Source: Chlamydiales bacterium
GTDB taxonomy: Bacteria; Chlamydiota; Chlamydiia; Chlamydiales; JAJFMA01
NCBI GenBank assembly: GCA_030679955.1
Contig: JAUXSF010000036.1
Coordinates: 62,001 to 126,000 of the forward strand
Length of the DNA stretch: 64,000 nucleotides
Direction: 5' to 3'
The first letter of the stretch is position 1. Every line of letters begins with the position of its first letter. This document shows positions 26,948 to 35,561 of this stretch, one piece after another. Both the position numbers and the translations under genes were made by a program. The notes beneath the pieces were generated by a model that saw only the letters and a list, made by a program, of their open reading frames with translations, was not told where the DNA came from and did no database searches.

Positions 26948-28759
26948 ATGAAGCATGTCGAGACCCAGACATCGCTTGAATCGATATCAACATGGAATCC
27001 TATTAGAGCCGTTCAGGCTTTTCTGCTGCGACAATCATCGTCGTTCACTTATTTGAACGTGACGCAGTTTTTAGGTGCACTCAACGACAACGTTTACAAA
27101 TTTCTGTTGGTGTACTTCCTGATTCAGTTGGAAGGTATCGAGAATAGCCCGCGCATCTTAGCCATCACTGGTGCTGTCTTTGTAGCACCGTTTCTGTTGT
27201 TTTCATCGACATCAGGAACTTTGGCGGACCGTCTTAGCAAACGTAACATTATTGTTTTTACCAAGATTTTAGAGTTCGTCATCATGGCGGCGGGGGTGCT
27301 GGCATTTATCTATGCTAGCAAGATCATAGCCCTAGTCATCTTGTTTTTAATGGCGACTTCTAGCGCCATCTTCGGCCCTTCGAAATATGGCATTATTCCT
27401 GAGCTAGTATCTTCAGATCGTCTTAGCAGGGCAAACGGCCTGCTATCGATGTTTACCTTCCTAGCTATTATTTGCGGCACCTTTCTGCCATCGTTTTTGC
27501 TCGATCACACAGGCTACAACTTTATTTTGGCATCATTCCTGTGTACGAGTATAGCCTTTGCGGGTCTTCTAACCGCATTTTGTATCGAGCAAACACCCCC
27601 TGGGGGATCCTCAAAAAAGGTAAACCCGCGCATTATCAAGGATATTTACGACACCTTAAAGCTAGCTAAGGCCGAGCCATCCTTGTTGATGGCAGTATTT
27701 GCTTCCGCTTACTTCATGTTTTGCGCAGCTTTCTTTCAGCTCAATATGATTCCCTATGCTGTATCCATGCTTGGTTTGACAGACCTCCAAGGAGGCTATC
27801 TGTTTTGCCTAACAGCCCTAGGTATCGGTATCGGATCAGTATTAGCAGGTAAAATATCCGGTAAAGAAGTTGAGCTAGCTTTGGTACCTCTTGGCGGCCT
27901 GGGACTAACCGTCGGCTGCTTCCTGCTAGACTATTACGCTACTGATGTCAGTATGGTCGTTCCAATGGTCATCATGCTGGGTGTCTTTGGCGGTATCTAT
28001 GTTATCCCTCTCGACAGCTATATTCAATTTGCTAGCCCTAAAGAACATCGTGGCCAGGTCGTCGCTGCTGGAAACTTTTTAAGTTTCTTTGGCGTGTTGC
28101 TTGCGTGTGGCTTTCTAGACTTGATTACACAGATCCTCGGGCTAGAACCCGATACCGGTTTCTTTATCATTGGCTTCATGACTCTGATTGTTTGCTGCAT
28201 CATTGGCTACCAATTCTTTGACTACGTGACACGCTTTGTGGCTATGGTATTTTCGCGATTGCGCTTTCAGATGACCTTTGCTGGCCGTGAACATATCCCT
28301 GAAACTCCAGCTATTTATGTGTGTTCCCATACTGCATGGAACGACACATTGGTGCTGATGGGAGCTCAGCGACGACGTATGAGATTCTTCATCGAGCAAG
28401 AGCAGCAGCACAGCAGAGTAATGCGACGCCTTTACCGTTTGATGCGTGTGGTGTTAATGCCACCTATTGAGACGCTGGAAAATAACCAGGCTTGCCTAGA
28501 TATGCTGCGCAAAACACTCGCAAACGGCATCAGTGTTTGCCTATTCGTTGAAGGCGAAAGTGTTGCAGATGAACTAAAGCGCTTGAGCCACTCGCTACAG
28601 GATGTCCTTGTAGACAGTCAGGTTCAACTTCTGCCTGTGTTCATCGACAAAGGTGAAAAGCAAAAGCAACCCAAAATCTTTGTGCGCCTGTGGAATGCCT
28701 TCCGAGTACCTGCTCTTGTCACCTTTGGTCCGCCAAATAGAGGCCCTGAACTATGCTAA
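26948..28759 (+). CDS. LplT-like MFS transporter fused to a PlsC-type acyltransferase
   Basis: Residues about 30-430 form an MFS transporter resembling LplT lysophospholipid flippases (start Q-F-L-G-A-L-N-D-N-V-Y-K-F, G-P-S-K-Y-G-I-I-P-E). Residues about 440-603 form a glycerolipid acyltransferase (PlsC) domain with the catalytic H-x4-D as S-H-T-A-W-N-D and the motif F-V-E-G-E-S-V. The fusion corresponds to LplT with the acyltransferase part of Aas; the AMP-dependent acyl-ACP synthetase domain is missing. It should import lysophospholipid and re-acylate it at the inner membrane. It overlaps ung by 7 bases. Confidence 0.88.
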   Translation: MKHVETQTSLESISTWNPIRAVQAFLLRQSSSFTYLNVTQFLGALNDNVYKFLLVYFLIQLEGIENSPRILAITGAVFVAPFLLFSSTSGTLADRLSKRNIIVFTKILEFVIMAAGVLAFIYASKIIALVILFLMATSSAIFGPSKYGIIPELVSSDRLSRANGLLSMFTFLAIICGTFLPSFLLDHTGYNFILASFLCTSIAFAGLLTAFCIEQTPPGGSSKKVNPRIIKDIYDTLKLAKAEPSLLMAVFASAYFMFCAAFFQLNMIPYAVSMLGLTDLQGGYLFCLTALGIGIGSVLAGKISGKEVELALVPLGGLGLTVGCFLLDYYATDVSMVVPMVIMLGVFGGIYVIPLDSYIQFASPKEHRGQVVAAGNFLSFFGVLLACGFLDLITQILGLEPDTGFFIIGFMTLIVCCIIGYQFFDYVTRFVAMVFSRLRFQMTFAGREHIPETPAIYVCSHTAWNDTLVLMGAQRRRMRFFIEQEQQHSRVMRRLYRLMRVVLMPPIETLENNQACLDMLRKTLANGISVCLFVEGESVADELKRLSHSLQDVLVDSQVQLLPVFIDKGEKQKQPKIFVRLWNAFRVPALVTFGPPNRGPELC

Positions 28760-29457
28760 CTGACAATCCCGCATGTCTCCTGGAAATTCCCGGCAGCTGG
28801 CACTCTGCCCTGGCTGAAGAACTAGCAAAGCCGTATATCGCTTCGCTGGCGGCTTTTGTGGAGACGGAGCGTCGCTTCAGCCCTCCGGTCTATCCTCCAT
28901 CTGACCTGGTCTTTAGCGCCTTGCGAGAAACACCCCTAGAGTCTGTTAAGGTCGTCGTTGTAGGCCAAGACCCCTATCACGGACCCGGACAGGCTCACGG
29001 CCTAAGCTTTAGCGTTCAGCATGGAGTCCAGGTGCCTCCTTCACTGCGCAATATCTATAAGGAATTGCGCCAGGATGTGGGATTTAATGATCCAGAGCAC
29101 GGCTGTCTGCTTTCCTGGGCAAGGCAAGGCGTCCTATTGCTAAACGCTACCCTAACCGTACGTGACGGACAACCTAAGTCTCACTACGGTCGAGGATGGG
29201 AGCGTCTTACCGATGCTATTATTGCTCAGGTAGGTAAGAAGTCTGAACCAGTCGTCTTTCTGCTTTGGGGTAACTCTGCAAAGGAAAAGGTTCAGCGGAT
29301 CCCTGAGATTGCGAACAACAAGAGACACCTAATCCTCACTTCACCACACCCGTCGCCGCTGTCGGCGCACCAAGGTTTCCTCGGTTGCCGCCATTTTAGC
29401 CAGACTAACCAGTTTCTCATCCAATCCGGCTTAACGCCAATAGATTGGAATCTTTGA
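28753..29457 (+). CDS. ung: Uracil-DNA glycosylase
   Basis: Removes uracil from DNA to start base excision repair. The 234-residue protein carries the water-activating loop G-Q-D-P-Y-H-G (residue about 77), L-L-N-A-T-L-T-V, L-L-W-G and the C-terminal minor-groove loop H-P-S-P-L-S-A, all family 1 UNG motifs. Length is typical (220-230). Its start overlaps the end of the lipid-acyltransferase gene by 7 bases, so it is translationally coupled, although the functions are unrelated. Confidence 0.97.
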   Translation: MLTDNPACLLEIPGSWHSALAEELAKPYIASLAAFVETERRFSPPVYPPSDLVFSALRETPLESVKVVVVGQDPYHGPGQAHGLSFSVQHGVQVPPSLRNIYKELRQDVGFNDPEHGCLLSWARQGVLLLNATLTVRDGQPKSHYGRGWERLTDAIIAQVGKKSEPVVFLLWGNSAKEKVQRIPEIANNKRHLILTSPHPSPLSAHQGFLGCRHFSQTNQFLIQSGLTPIDWNL

Positions 29458-29521
29458 AACTGAACCTTGAGTCTAATGGTGTGAAGGGTTACAAGAGGGT
29501 TAGAAGTCTAAGGAGGGATGA

Positions 29522-29752
29522 ATGCCCAAATCATTTAGTGGACAGACCACCCCTACCAACAAAGCGCTATTTCAAAAATTGCGACAAGCAGCGCTGGAAG
29601 TTCCCACCGAAGATGGTGATGAGCTCCAACGCGTCCATCAAGTCCATGAATCCATGAAGAACTGGGAAAATGCCAAGGAAACTCTTACGGAAATACAAGG
29701 ACTGTTATCGCAAGCATATCATGAGATAGAGCTGATGGGGATTGAGAATTAA
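29522..29752 (+). CDS. Small hypothetical protein
   Basis: The 76-residue protein is soluble, mostly helical and acidic, starting M-P-K-S-F-S-G-Q-T-T-P and ending H-E-I-E-L-M-G-I-E-N. I do not recognise it. AAGGAGGGATGA immediately before the ATG is one of the strongest ribosome sites in the window, which supports a real gene. It lies 64 bases after ung and may be on the same transcript. Confidence 0.65.
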   Translation: MPKSFSGQTTPTNKALFQKLRQAALEVPTEDGDELQRVHQVHESMKNWENAKETLTEIQGLLSQAYHEIELMGIEN

Positions 29753-29871
29753 TCTCGTTTCACAAAGAACAATAACATCAGCTCTCATTACTTCCACAAT
29801 TATCGCATTTGAATTGAAAACATATTAAAATTTGTTTTATAATTATAGTCAGGAATGCAAAGGTGTAAACT

Positions 29872-30276
29872 ATGAGCCCGAAGACACCTATTAAAGATAT
29901 GATCAGCCAACTGACGCATCACCGTACGGTGGAGCTGGCTATGAATGGGTTCCGTATTGTTTCCCAGTTAGCACCTTTGGGCAACACACTTTCGCTAAGA
30001 ACTGTTGTGTATGAAGGTTTTAACTATGTTCCACCTAGTGTCCGTCAATGTCTATCCGGCGGCTTTCTTGGACCAGCATCGCCACTAAAAGCACTGTTGA
30101 ATTTGAACGAAGAAACGTTCGAAATCACCCTGGCTTTTTCAGAGCCTGTTCCAAACCTCACAGAAGAATCGCTGATCGGTCTCCTTGAGGAATTTACATG
30201 GCTAGGTGAAGAATGGCGTCGCATCTTGGATGACCACGATAAGCGTGACCTCGTCCATGTCCATGCTCCCAAGTAG
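29872..30276 (+). CDS. Hypothetical protein, possible secretion-chaperone-like fold
   Basis: The 134-residue soluble protein has no signal. Its C-terminal half (F-E-I-T-L-A-F-S-E-P-V-P, then L-L-E-E-F-T-W-L-G-E-E-W-R-R-I-L) looks like the strand-then-helix end of CesT-type class I type III secretion chaperones, which are small, acidic and end with an x-x-E-x-W-R-x-x-L helix. This is weak resemblance, not an identification; the N-terminal half matches nothing I know. AAAGGTG precedes the ATG. A bidirectional inverted repeat follows. Confidence 0.6.
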   Translation: MSPKTPIKDMISQLTHHRTVELAMNGFRIVSQLAPLGNTLSLRTVVYEGFNYVPPSVRQCLSGGFLGPASPLKALLNLNEETFEITLAFSEPVPNLTEESLIGLLEEFTWLGEEWRRILDDHDKRDLVHVHAPK

Positions 30277-30300
30277 GATTCAGGCCCTTTACACATCAGG

Positions 30301-30357
30301 AAGGGAAATTTAACGCAAAGTCGCAGAGGCGCTGAGACTTTGCGTTAAATTTCCCTT
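30301..30357. repeat. Perfect 22-bp inverted repeat (CGCAAAGTCGCAGAGGCGC type), locus 2; bidirectional terminator
   Basis: Arms 30301-30322 and 30336-30357 are exactly complementary around a 13-base loop that carries GCAGAGGCGC. It separates the convergent 29872 gene and tatC and overlaps the 3' end of tatC, whose stop codon lies in the right arm. Further TTTGCGTTAAA follows at 30361. Confidence 0.88.
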
Positions 30358-31109
30358 TGCTTTGCGTTAAAACCTGGTTGTCGCCACTTGGCGTAGAGGA
30401 CGATACATTCGTAGATCACGAGCAGAGGGATAGCCATCAGAAATAGCGTAAAGACATCTGGCGGCGTAAGCAATGCGCTAATGATAAAGATCACCACGCA
30501 CATGATTCGTCGCTTTTCTACCAGCCATTGAGCGCTTAGAAGTCCAAAATGAACAGCAAGAAACAGCAGAGCACTGAGCTCGAAAGCCAGGGCGTTGGCG
30601 AGCAACAGAAGGACCGTATAGTCAAGATATAGTGATAAGGTCCAAAGGTTTTTCCCCACAGTTCCATTGAAGGCGAAAAGAGCCTGGTTTGCTAGGGGAA
30701 TAGCAACGTAAAACCCAAAAATTAGTCCCATTATCAGAAATAAGAGGCAGACAGTTGCAACCGGTATAACAAGGCCCTTTTCATTCCGATGCAGCGCAGG
30801 AGCTACAAAACGGAAAAGCATCCATAACCATACCGGTGATGATACTACTAGGCCAAACCAGAAGCAGGCCTTGAGAGCAGTACTAAATCCTTCCATGGGC
30901 CCCAAAACAACCAGATGGTCGGGAGTTACCGTCCAGGGTCCCTGGCCTTGCTCAGTCAAAAGACGCAACGGAAGGGTCAAAAAGGTAAGGACGTCCTGGT
31001 AAAACGTAAAGGACAGGGCCGTCGCACAAAAAACGACAAAAAGGGTTCTGATAAGCACTTTACGAAGTTCATCAAGGTGCTCCCAAAAAGTCGAGTTGTC
31101 CTCTACCAT
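30345..31109 (-). CDS. tatC: Sec-independent protein translocase TatC
   Basis: TatC is the multi-spanning receptor for twin-arginine signal peptides. The 254-residue protein has the diagnostic N-terminus F-W-E-H-L-D-E-L-R-K, six membrane helices and the first periplasmic loop with P-L-R-L-L-T-E. M-E-G-F-S-T-A-L-K matches the E-x-F motif of helix 2. It begins directly after the tatA stop (31110), so the two form one operon. Its last codons (F-N-A-K-Q-R-E-I-stop) are supplied by an intergenic repeat element, suggesting that the original 3' end was replaced. Confidence 0.96.
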   Translation of the reverse strand: MVEDNSTFWEHLDELRKVLIRTLFVVFCATALSFTFYQDVLTFLTLPLRLLTEQGQGPWTVTPDHLVVLGPMEGFSTALKACFWFGLVVSSPVWLWMLFRFVAPALHRNEKGLVIPVATVCLLFLIMGLIFGFYVAIPLANQALFAFNGTVGKNLWTLSLYLDYTVLLLLANALAFELSALLFLAVHFGLLSAQWLVEKRRIMCVVIFIISALLTPPDVFTLFLMAIPLLVIYECIVLYAKWRQPGFNAKQREI

Positions 31110-31280
31110 CTAGGGCTTTTGCTCCTTATCTTCTATTTTGCCCTCGGTTTCTCCCTGGCAGGCGCTCTTAAACTCACGAATAGCTACCCCTAGGCTTCGA
31201 GCGAGCTCCGGCAGCCTCTTACCCCCGAACAGCAGCAAAATAACGCAAAAGATAACAATAAGTTCTCCGGTGCCGATCAT
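31110..31280 (-). CDS. tatA: Sec-independent protein translocase TatA/E
   Basis: TatA forms the pore-like oligomer of the Tat pathway. The 56-residue protein has one membrane helix (I-G-T-G-E-L-I-V-I-F-C-V-I-L-L-L-F-G), the hinge F-G-G-K-R-L-P-E-L-A and an amphipathic helix. The frame opens at 31292, but GGAGG lies five bases before the ATG at 31280, inside the longer version, so I choose 31280. No tatB is visible; a minimal TatA-TatC system is likely. Confidence 0.93.
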   Translation of the reverse strand: MIGTGELIVIFCVILLLFGGKRLPELARSLGVAIREFKSACQGETEGKIEDKEQKP

Positions 31281-31404
31281 TACAACCTCCATGGGATATG
31301 AAAATATAGTCTATATCACTGCAATAGAAGCGTCAAGAATCACATTGCCTCTCATAAAATAATTCCTGATACAATCTGAATTGAATGGCAACAAAGGTGA
31401 TAGC

Positions 31405-31869
31405 ATGAAAAAAATCTTTGTTATTTTATCTGGTTGTTTAGTCGTTCTATTCGGAAGCATCCACGCCGATGATGCCGCAGCGTATGCCGTGCCTTCTAAT
31501 GAAGAGCTGCAGCAGTTATACACTAATATGTCCGATCAAATGGATAAGTCACAGGCGAGAGTCGATAAGCTCGTTGATATGGACCTCACCAAGGTTGATC
31601 TGCCTCAATGGCAGAAAGAACTCAAAGAAGCGGTCTTCATAGTCAAAGTTAAGTACATCCTTGCTTGGGCTTTTAGAGACCATGCAGCGCTACGTAGTCC
31701 AGAAATACGCAAGCAGCTAACAGACCTGATGTCGCAAAATGAAATCACCGAACAGCAATATGAAAAATTCACCAAACTGGTGCAGGTTGAACAGCCCAAA
31801 ATTATGGCTATTCAACAACAAGAAGAGAAAGCAGAGGCTCAAAAACTGAACGACGCGCCAGCTAAATAA
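31405..31869 (+). CDS. Exported protein of unknown function
   Basis: The 154-residue protein starts at ATG 31405, preceded by AAAGGTG, rather than 31381. It has a signal peptide (M-K-K-I-F-V-I-L-S-G-C-L-V-V-L-F-G-S-I-H-A, cleaved before D-D). The mature part is helical, charged and Gln-rich at its end (I-Q-Q-Q-E-E-K), probably periplasmic. I do not recognise it. The gene lies 76 bases before the antiporter gene, on the same strand. Confidence 0.72.
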   Translation: MKKIFVILSGCLVVLFGSIHADDAAAYAVPSNEELQQLYTNMSDQMDKSQARVDKLVDMDLTKVDLPQWQKELKEAVFIVKVKYILAWAFRDHAALRSPEIRKQLTDLMSQNEITEQQYEKFTKLVQVEQPKIMAIQQQEEKAEAQKLNDAPAK

Positions 31870-31950
31870 GCCTATGACAATTAAAATTTCTTGGCCGTGG
31901 TCAGAGGATAGGGTAGTATAGCCGTCTCTTGCTCTATCTGAGGTATGCTC

Positions 31951-33441
31951 ATGCACGGTTGGAAACCGATATTACTGCTCCTTGTTATGGCTATAGCCAT
32001 TGCCGCTATGCTGGATGGGATTCAGGATATCGTACACGGGATTCTAGGATCCGGGACATCTAAACAACTAATTATTGGCGTCGCTGACTATCAAGATGCT
32101 CATCTTACGTTCACCGAGCAACTTAGCCATCGCCTAAATGTTCAGCCCTTTAACCTGATTGCCACAATACTTTTTTGTCTTGCTATCGTACACACCTTAC
32201 TAGCCAATAGAATCCACCAGTACGCGCTGACCCTTGCCAAAAGCTCTTCTGAGAAGCAGCTCGAACCCCGACAACATTTTCTCTCCGAGATCACCTATTT
32301 TCTAGGAGAAGTAGAGGTTGTCTTTGGTATGTGGGCCATTCCGCTATTTTTGATGCTAGCCCTACACCATGGGTGGGATACCGCCATCCACTATGTTGAC
32401 CATTTAGACTACACTGAGCCTCTATTCGTCTTCGTCATTATGACACTTGCTAGTGCTTATCCGGTCGTGCGGTTTGCTGAATATCTTCTAAAATTCGTTG
32501 CCCGCTTGGGTTATGGCAGTCCAAAAGTGTGGTGGATTACTCTGCTGACCTTAGGACCTCCATTGGGTTCTTTAATTACAGAACCGGCAGCAATGACCTT
32601 GACGGCTATGCTGTTAGCGCGCAAATTTTACGCATTTCGCCCTACACCGCTATTGGCCTATGGAACCCTAGGGCTTCTATTCACCAATATTAGTGTTGGG
32701 GGTGTTCTAACAGACTTTGCCGCTCCTCCAGTATTGATGGTTGCCAAAAAGTGGGGTTGGACAACACCTTTCATGATCACAAATTTTGGTCTGAAAGCAC
32801 TTGTCGGCATTGCTCTATCAACTCTGGTGTACTATTTGGTTTTGGCAAAGGAGTTTAAGAAGCTCGCCCTGCAAAAGGTCAAAACGAATGAAACCACTAA
32901 GGATATTCAAATTCCAGCATGGATAACGTTCATTCAACTAGGATTACTGATATGGGCAGTCTGGCATAATCATTACCCAGCGCTGTTTTTAGGTGGCTTT
33001 GTTGCCTACCTTGGTTTCTATCAAGCGACGTTACCCTACCAAAGTCGATTGAATTTGCGCTCACCTTTACTTGTGGGCTTCTTTTTAGCAGGCTTAGTGA
33101 TACATGTGACATTGCAAGCGTGGTGGATAGAGCCACTACTTCCAAGGTTGGATGAGCCGTCCTTGATGTCGCTAGCAGCCATTCTAACCGCCTTTATCGA
33201 TAATGCAGCCATAACCTCATTGGCAACACTCATCCCTAACTTTGAAGACGCATTAAAATACGCAGTGGTCAGCGGAGCGGTAATCGGTGGCGGTTTGACA
33301 GTTATTGCCAACGCGCCAAACCCAGCAGGCCAATCTTTGCTGCAAGGATTCTTTCCTAAAGGCATTTCGCCTCTGTGGCTATTTGTCTCCGCATTGCCAT
33401 CAGCATTGATCATGCTCGCAACATTCTACTTCCTGAGATAA
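31951..33441 (+). CDS. Putative Na+/H+ antiporter (Na_H_antiport_3 type)
   Basis: The 496-residue protein has about 11-12 membrane helices and matches the family of putative Na+/H+ antiporters found in chlamydiae and other bacteria (ion transporter superfamily). Marks include G-P-P-L-G-S-L-I-T-E-P-A-A-M-T, S-V-G-G-V-L-T-D-F-A-A-P-P-V, and I-A-N-A-P-N-P-A-G, which form the conserved re-entrant loops. GAGGT lies six bases before the second ATG (31951), so I prefer it to the ATG at 31945. Antiport activity is assigned by family only. Confidence 0.87.
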   Translation: MHGWKPILLLLVMAIAIAAMLDGIQDIVHGILGSGTSKQLIIGVADYQDAHLTFTEQLSHRLNVQPFNLIATILFCLAIVHTLLANRIHQYALTLAKSSSEKQLEPRQHFLSEITYFLGEVEVVFGMWAIPLFLMLALHHGWDTAIHYVDHLDYTEPLFVFVIMTLASAYPVVRFAEYLLKFVARLGYGSPKVWWITLLTLGPPLGSLITEPAAMTLTAMLLARKFYAFRPTPLLAYGTLGLLFTNISVGGVLTDFAAPPVLMVAKKWGWTTPFMITNFGLKALVGIALSTLVYYLVLAKEFKKLALQKVKTNETTKDIQIPAWITFIQLGLLIWAVWHNHYPALFLGGFVAYLGFYQATLPYQSRLNLRSPLLVGFFLAGLVIHVTLQAWWIEPLLPRLDEPSLMSLAAILTAFIDNAAITSLATLIPNFEDALKYAVVSGAVIGGGLTVIANAPNPAGQSLLQGFFPKGISPLWLFVSALPSALIMLATFYFLR

Positions 33442-33452
33442 CAAGGTTCTTT

Positions 33453-33515
33453 AATGCAAAGGCGCCGAGCCGCAAAGAAGGTAAATCCTACTTTGCGCCT
33501 CTGCGCCTTTGCGTT
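33453..33515. repeat. Inverted repeat of the CGCAAAGGCGCAGAGGCGC type, locus 3
   Basis: Arms 33453-33477 and 33491-33515 (AATGCAAAGGCGCCGAGCC and its near-complement) flank a short loop between the convergent antiporter and CT584-like genes. It is in terminator position for both. Confidence 0.82.
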
Positions 33516-33533
33516 GTAGTCCTGTTCTCTGAA

Positions 33534-34079
33534 CTAGGCTTGTGGTTTGGCTAGCTTGACTAGCATCTGATCCACGCCAGTTTTCAAGGAAGCAAGTTCC
33601 TTCTTAATCTTCTCTAGAGTTTTGCTTTCGCCACCCTCTCTCTCTGCATCATGTAAACGACCTACAAAGTGCTGGATGAGGTGCAGGGAGCTCTCGATAT
33701 CGCTCAGGAACTGGATTTCTTCGCCGTCAATGCGTCGGATACGATTGATGAACAACGGCTGGTTATCCTGACGTAAGGTATCCGATGTGATAACCTGGAT
33801 ATATTCTCCACGCTCATAAACGTCACGTGCTAGGCGGCATGGAATGCAGTAAGCATCTAAGATAGTGCGGAATGGTCCTATGGACTCTTTATCTGCAGCA
33901 TCATCGGCTACTTCACCACGTAGAAGAGCCTCAAACAACTTGCCAGCCTCGTCGCGATCGCCATCAACGCTAGCTAAAATAGCATTTTGCATTTCACGAA
34001 AGGTTGTACGTCCTATCTTAAGAGCGAAAAGACGCTGTAAATGAAAACGTAGTCGATCAATGTTTTTCTTTTGTAGCAT
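33534..34079 (-). CDS. CT584-like protein, type III secretion associated
   Basis: The 181-residue protein matches C. trachomatis CT584 (C. pneumoniae Cpn0803) along its length: T-T-F-R-E-M-Q-N, R-D-V-Y-E-R-G-E-Y-I, I-T-S-D-T-L, N-R-I-R-R-I-D-G-E-E-I and H-L-I-Q-H-F-V-G-R-L. CT584 is a hexameric protein studied as a type III secretion component; its exact role is debated. GGAGG lies eight bases before the ATG. It is the last gene of thrS-parA-pGP6D-purB-CT584, but purB and a palindrome separate it by 64 bases. Confidence 0.88.
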   Translation of the reverse strand: MLQKKNIDRLRFHLQRLFALKIGRTTFREMQNAILASVDGDRDEAGKLFEALLRGEVADDAADKESIGPFRTILDAYCIPCRLARDVYERGEYIQVITSDTLRQDNQPLFINRIRRIDGEEIQFLSDIESSLHLIQHFVGRLHDAEREGGESKTLEKIKKELASLKTGVDQMLVKLAKPQA

Positions 34080-34118
34080 GTAAGATCCCTCCGATTTTTG
34101 CTTTTAGCGTCACTATAA

Positions 34119-34135
34119 TGTAAAGCGGCTTTACA
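34119..34135. repeat. TGTAAAGC-G-GCTTTACA palindrome, copy 4
   Basis: Perfect 17-base odd palindrome eight bases beyond the purB stop (minus strand) and 40 bases before the CT584-like start. Identical in core to copy 3. Confidence 0.75.
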
Positions 34136-34143
34136 GCCGAACA

Positions 34144-35550
34144 CTAAACATGCACGCTGGGCGGTTGAATAGTTATGTTGGGAAAGTGGCTTAAGAAAGG
34201 CTCTACTTCGCGTTTAAGAAATTCATGCACTTGAAGCTCTGCACAACCAATTTCTGCTACGTTGGAGATTAAATCAGTCACCTGTTGTTGGTCTAAACCG
34301 AAGGCGTCATCCGCGGCTATGCTCTTGGCAAACTCTGGCCCGGATTCCACACTGTATTGACGCAAGCGTTCGTGAAGTTGCTGCCGATCGCCACCTTTGC
34401 GCACACCATGCATTAACAACGTTTCGGTAATCAACATAGGAGCATGTTTTTTTATCAGCTCATCGATCGCCGGTAGATTGATCTTTAACCCAAGAATGAT
34501 ATGCAGCCAAGTGTTGCAGATGGCATCAGCACAGAGAAATAGCTCTGGAATCACGAGCCTGCGGTTGGCAGAGTCATCTAGAGATCTCTCTAACCATTGT
34601 AAAGCTGCTGTAAGATCGCAGTTTTGCGCCATAGTGATAAGGTAGCGAGCAAATCCACATAAGCGCTCTGACAGCACCGGATTGCGCTTATAGGGCATAG
34701 CTGACGAACCCACCTGTTTATCACCAAATGCCTCTAAGAACTCTCCGCGAGATGCCAATAGCCGCAGATCAGTGCCAAATTTATGTGCAGATACGCCAAT
34801 TCCAGCGATGGTATGAGCGATAAGTGCATCCTGCTTGCGTGGGTATGTCTGCCCGGTGATGGTATAAATACCTTCAAAGCCTAACTTGGATGCGATAGCT
34901 GCATCTAAAGCCTTAACCTTTGAGCAATCGCCATCAAAAAGTATGGAAAAGGAAGCTTGCGTTCCAACGGCACCTTTGGAACCTAAAAGCCGAAGATTTG
35001 CAATACGGTAAGAAAGATCTTGTGCATCAACAAGCACATCTTGGAGCCATAAACAGATACGTTTTCCGACAGTTGTTTCTTGCGCCGGCTGAAAGTGTGT
35101 ATAGGCAAGACAAGGAGTGGCTGCGTAAGTCTCTGCAAGCTTGGATAGCGCTAAAATGATCTGCACAAGCTTACCCTGGATCAGAGTTAGTGCCTGACGC
35201 TGCTGTATAACATCGGCATTATCCGTCACATAGCATGAGGTAGCGCCCAAATGGATGATACGACGCGCGAGCGGGCACTGATCACCATAAGCATGGACAT
35301 GGGCCATCACATCGTGCTTCACGCGCTCTTCATGTTGGCGCACAGCATCAAAATCGATATCATCGACATGTGCTCTAAGTTGGCTTATCTGGCGGGTATT
35401 TACTGGCAGACCTAGTTCGTGCTGCGCTTCGGCCAAAATCACCCAAAGACGCCGCCACAAACCATATTTGTTCTGGTCGGAAAAGATCTTAAGCATTTCA
35501 GGGCTTGCGTAGCGACTACTCCACGGACTTTGGTACATGTCACGGGACAT
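34144..35550 (-). CDS. purB: Adenylosuccinate lyase
   Basis: PurB cleaves adenylosuccinate to AMP plus fumarate and the equivalent SAICAR step in purine synthesis. The 468-residue protein has the superfamily signature G-S-S-A-M-P-Y-K-R-N-P (residue about 280), H-L-G-A-T-S-C-Y-V-T-D-N and T-H-F-Q-P-A-Q with the catalytic His. The L-G-A-T-S and length favour purB over argH or fumC. The gene lies 11 bases after the pGP6-D-like gene in the chlamydial thrS-parA cluster, where Chlamydia itself has no purB. It could serve AMP salvage from IMP; no purA was seen here. Confidence 0.94.
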   Translation of the reverse strand: MSRDMYQSPWSSRYASPEMLKIFSDQNKYGLWRRLWVILAEAQHELGLPVNTRQISQLRAHVDDIDFDAVRQHEERVKHDVMAHVHAYGDQCPLARRIIHLGATSCYVTDNADVIQQRQALTLIQGKLVQIILALSKLAETYAATPCLAYTHFQPAQETTVGKRICLWLQDVLVDAQDLSYRIANLRLLGSKGAVGTQASFSILFDGDCSKVKALDAAIASKLGFEGIYTITGQTYPRKQDALIAHTIAGIGVSAHKFGTDLRLLASRGEFLEAFGDKQVGSSAMPYKRNPVLSERLCGFARYLITMAQNCDLTAALQWLERSLDDSANRRLVIPELFLCADAICNTWLHIILGLKINLPAIDELIKKHAPMLITETLLMHGVRKGGDRQQLHERLRQYSVESGPEFAKSIAADDAFGLDQQQVTDLISNVAEIGCAELQVHEFLKREVEPFLSHFPNITIQPPSVHV

Positions 35551-35561
35551 ACTACTACCCC

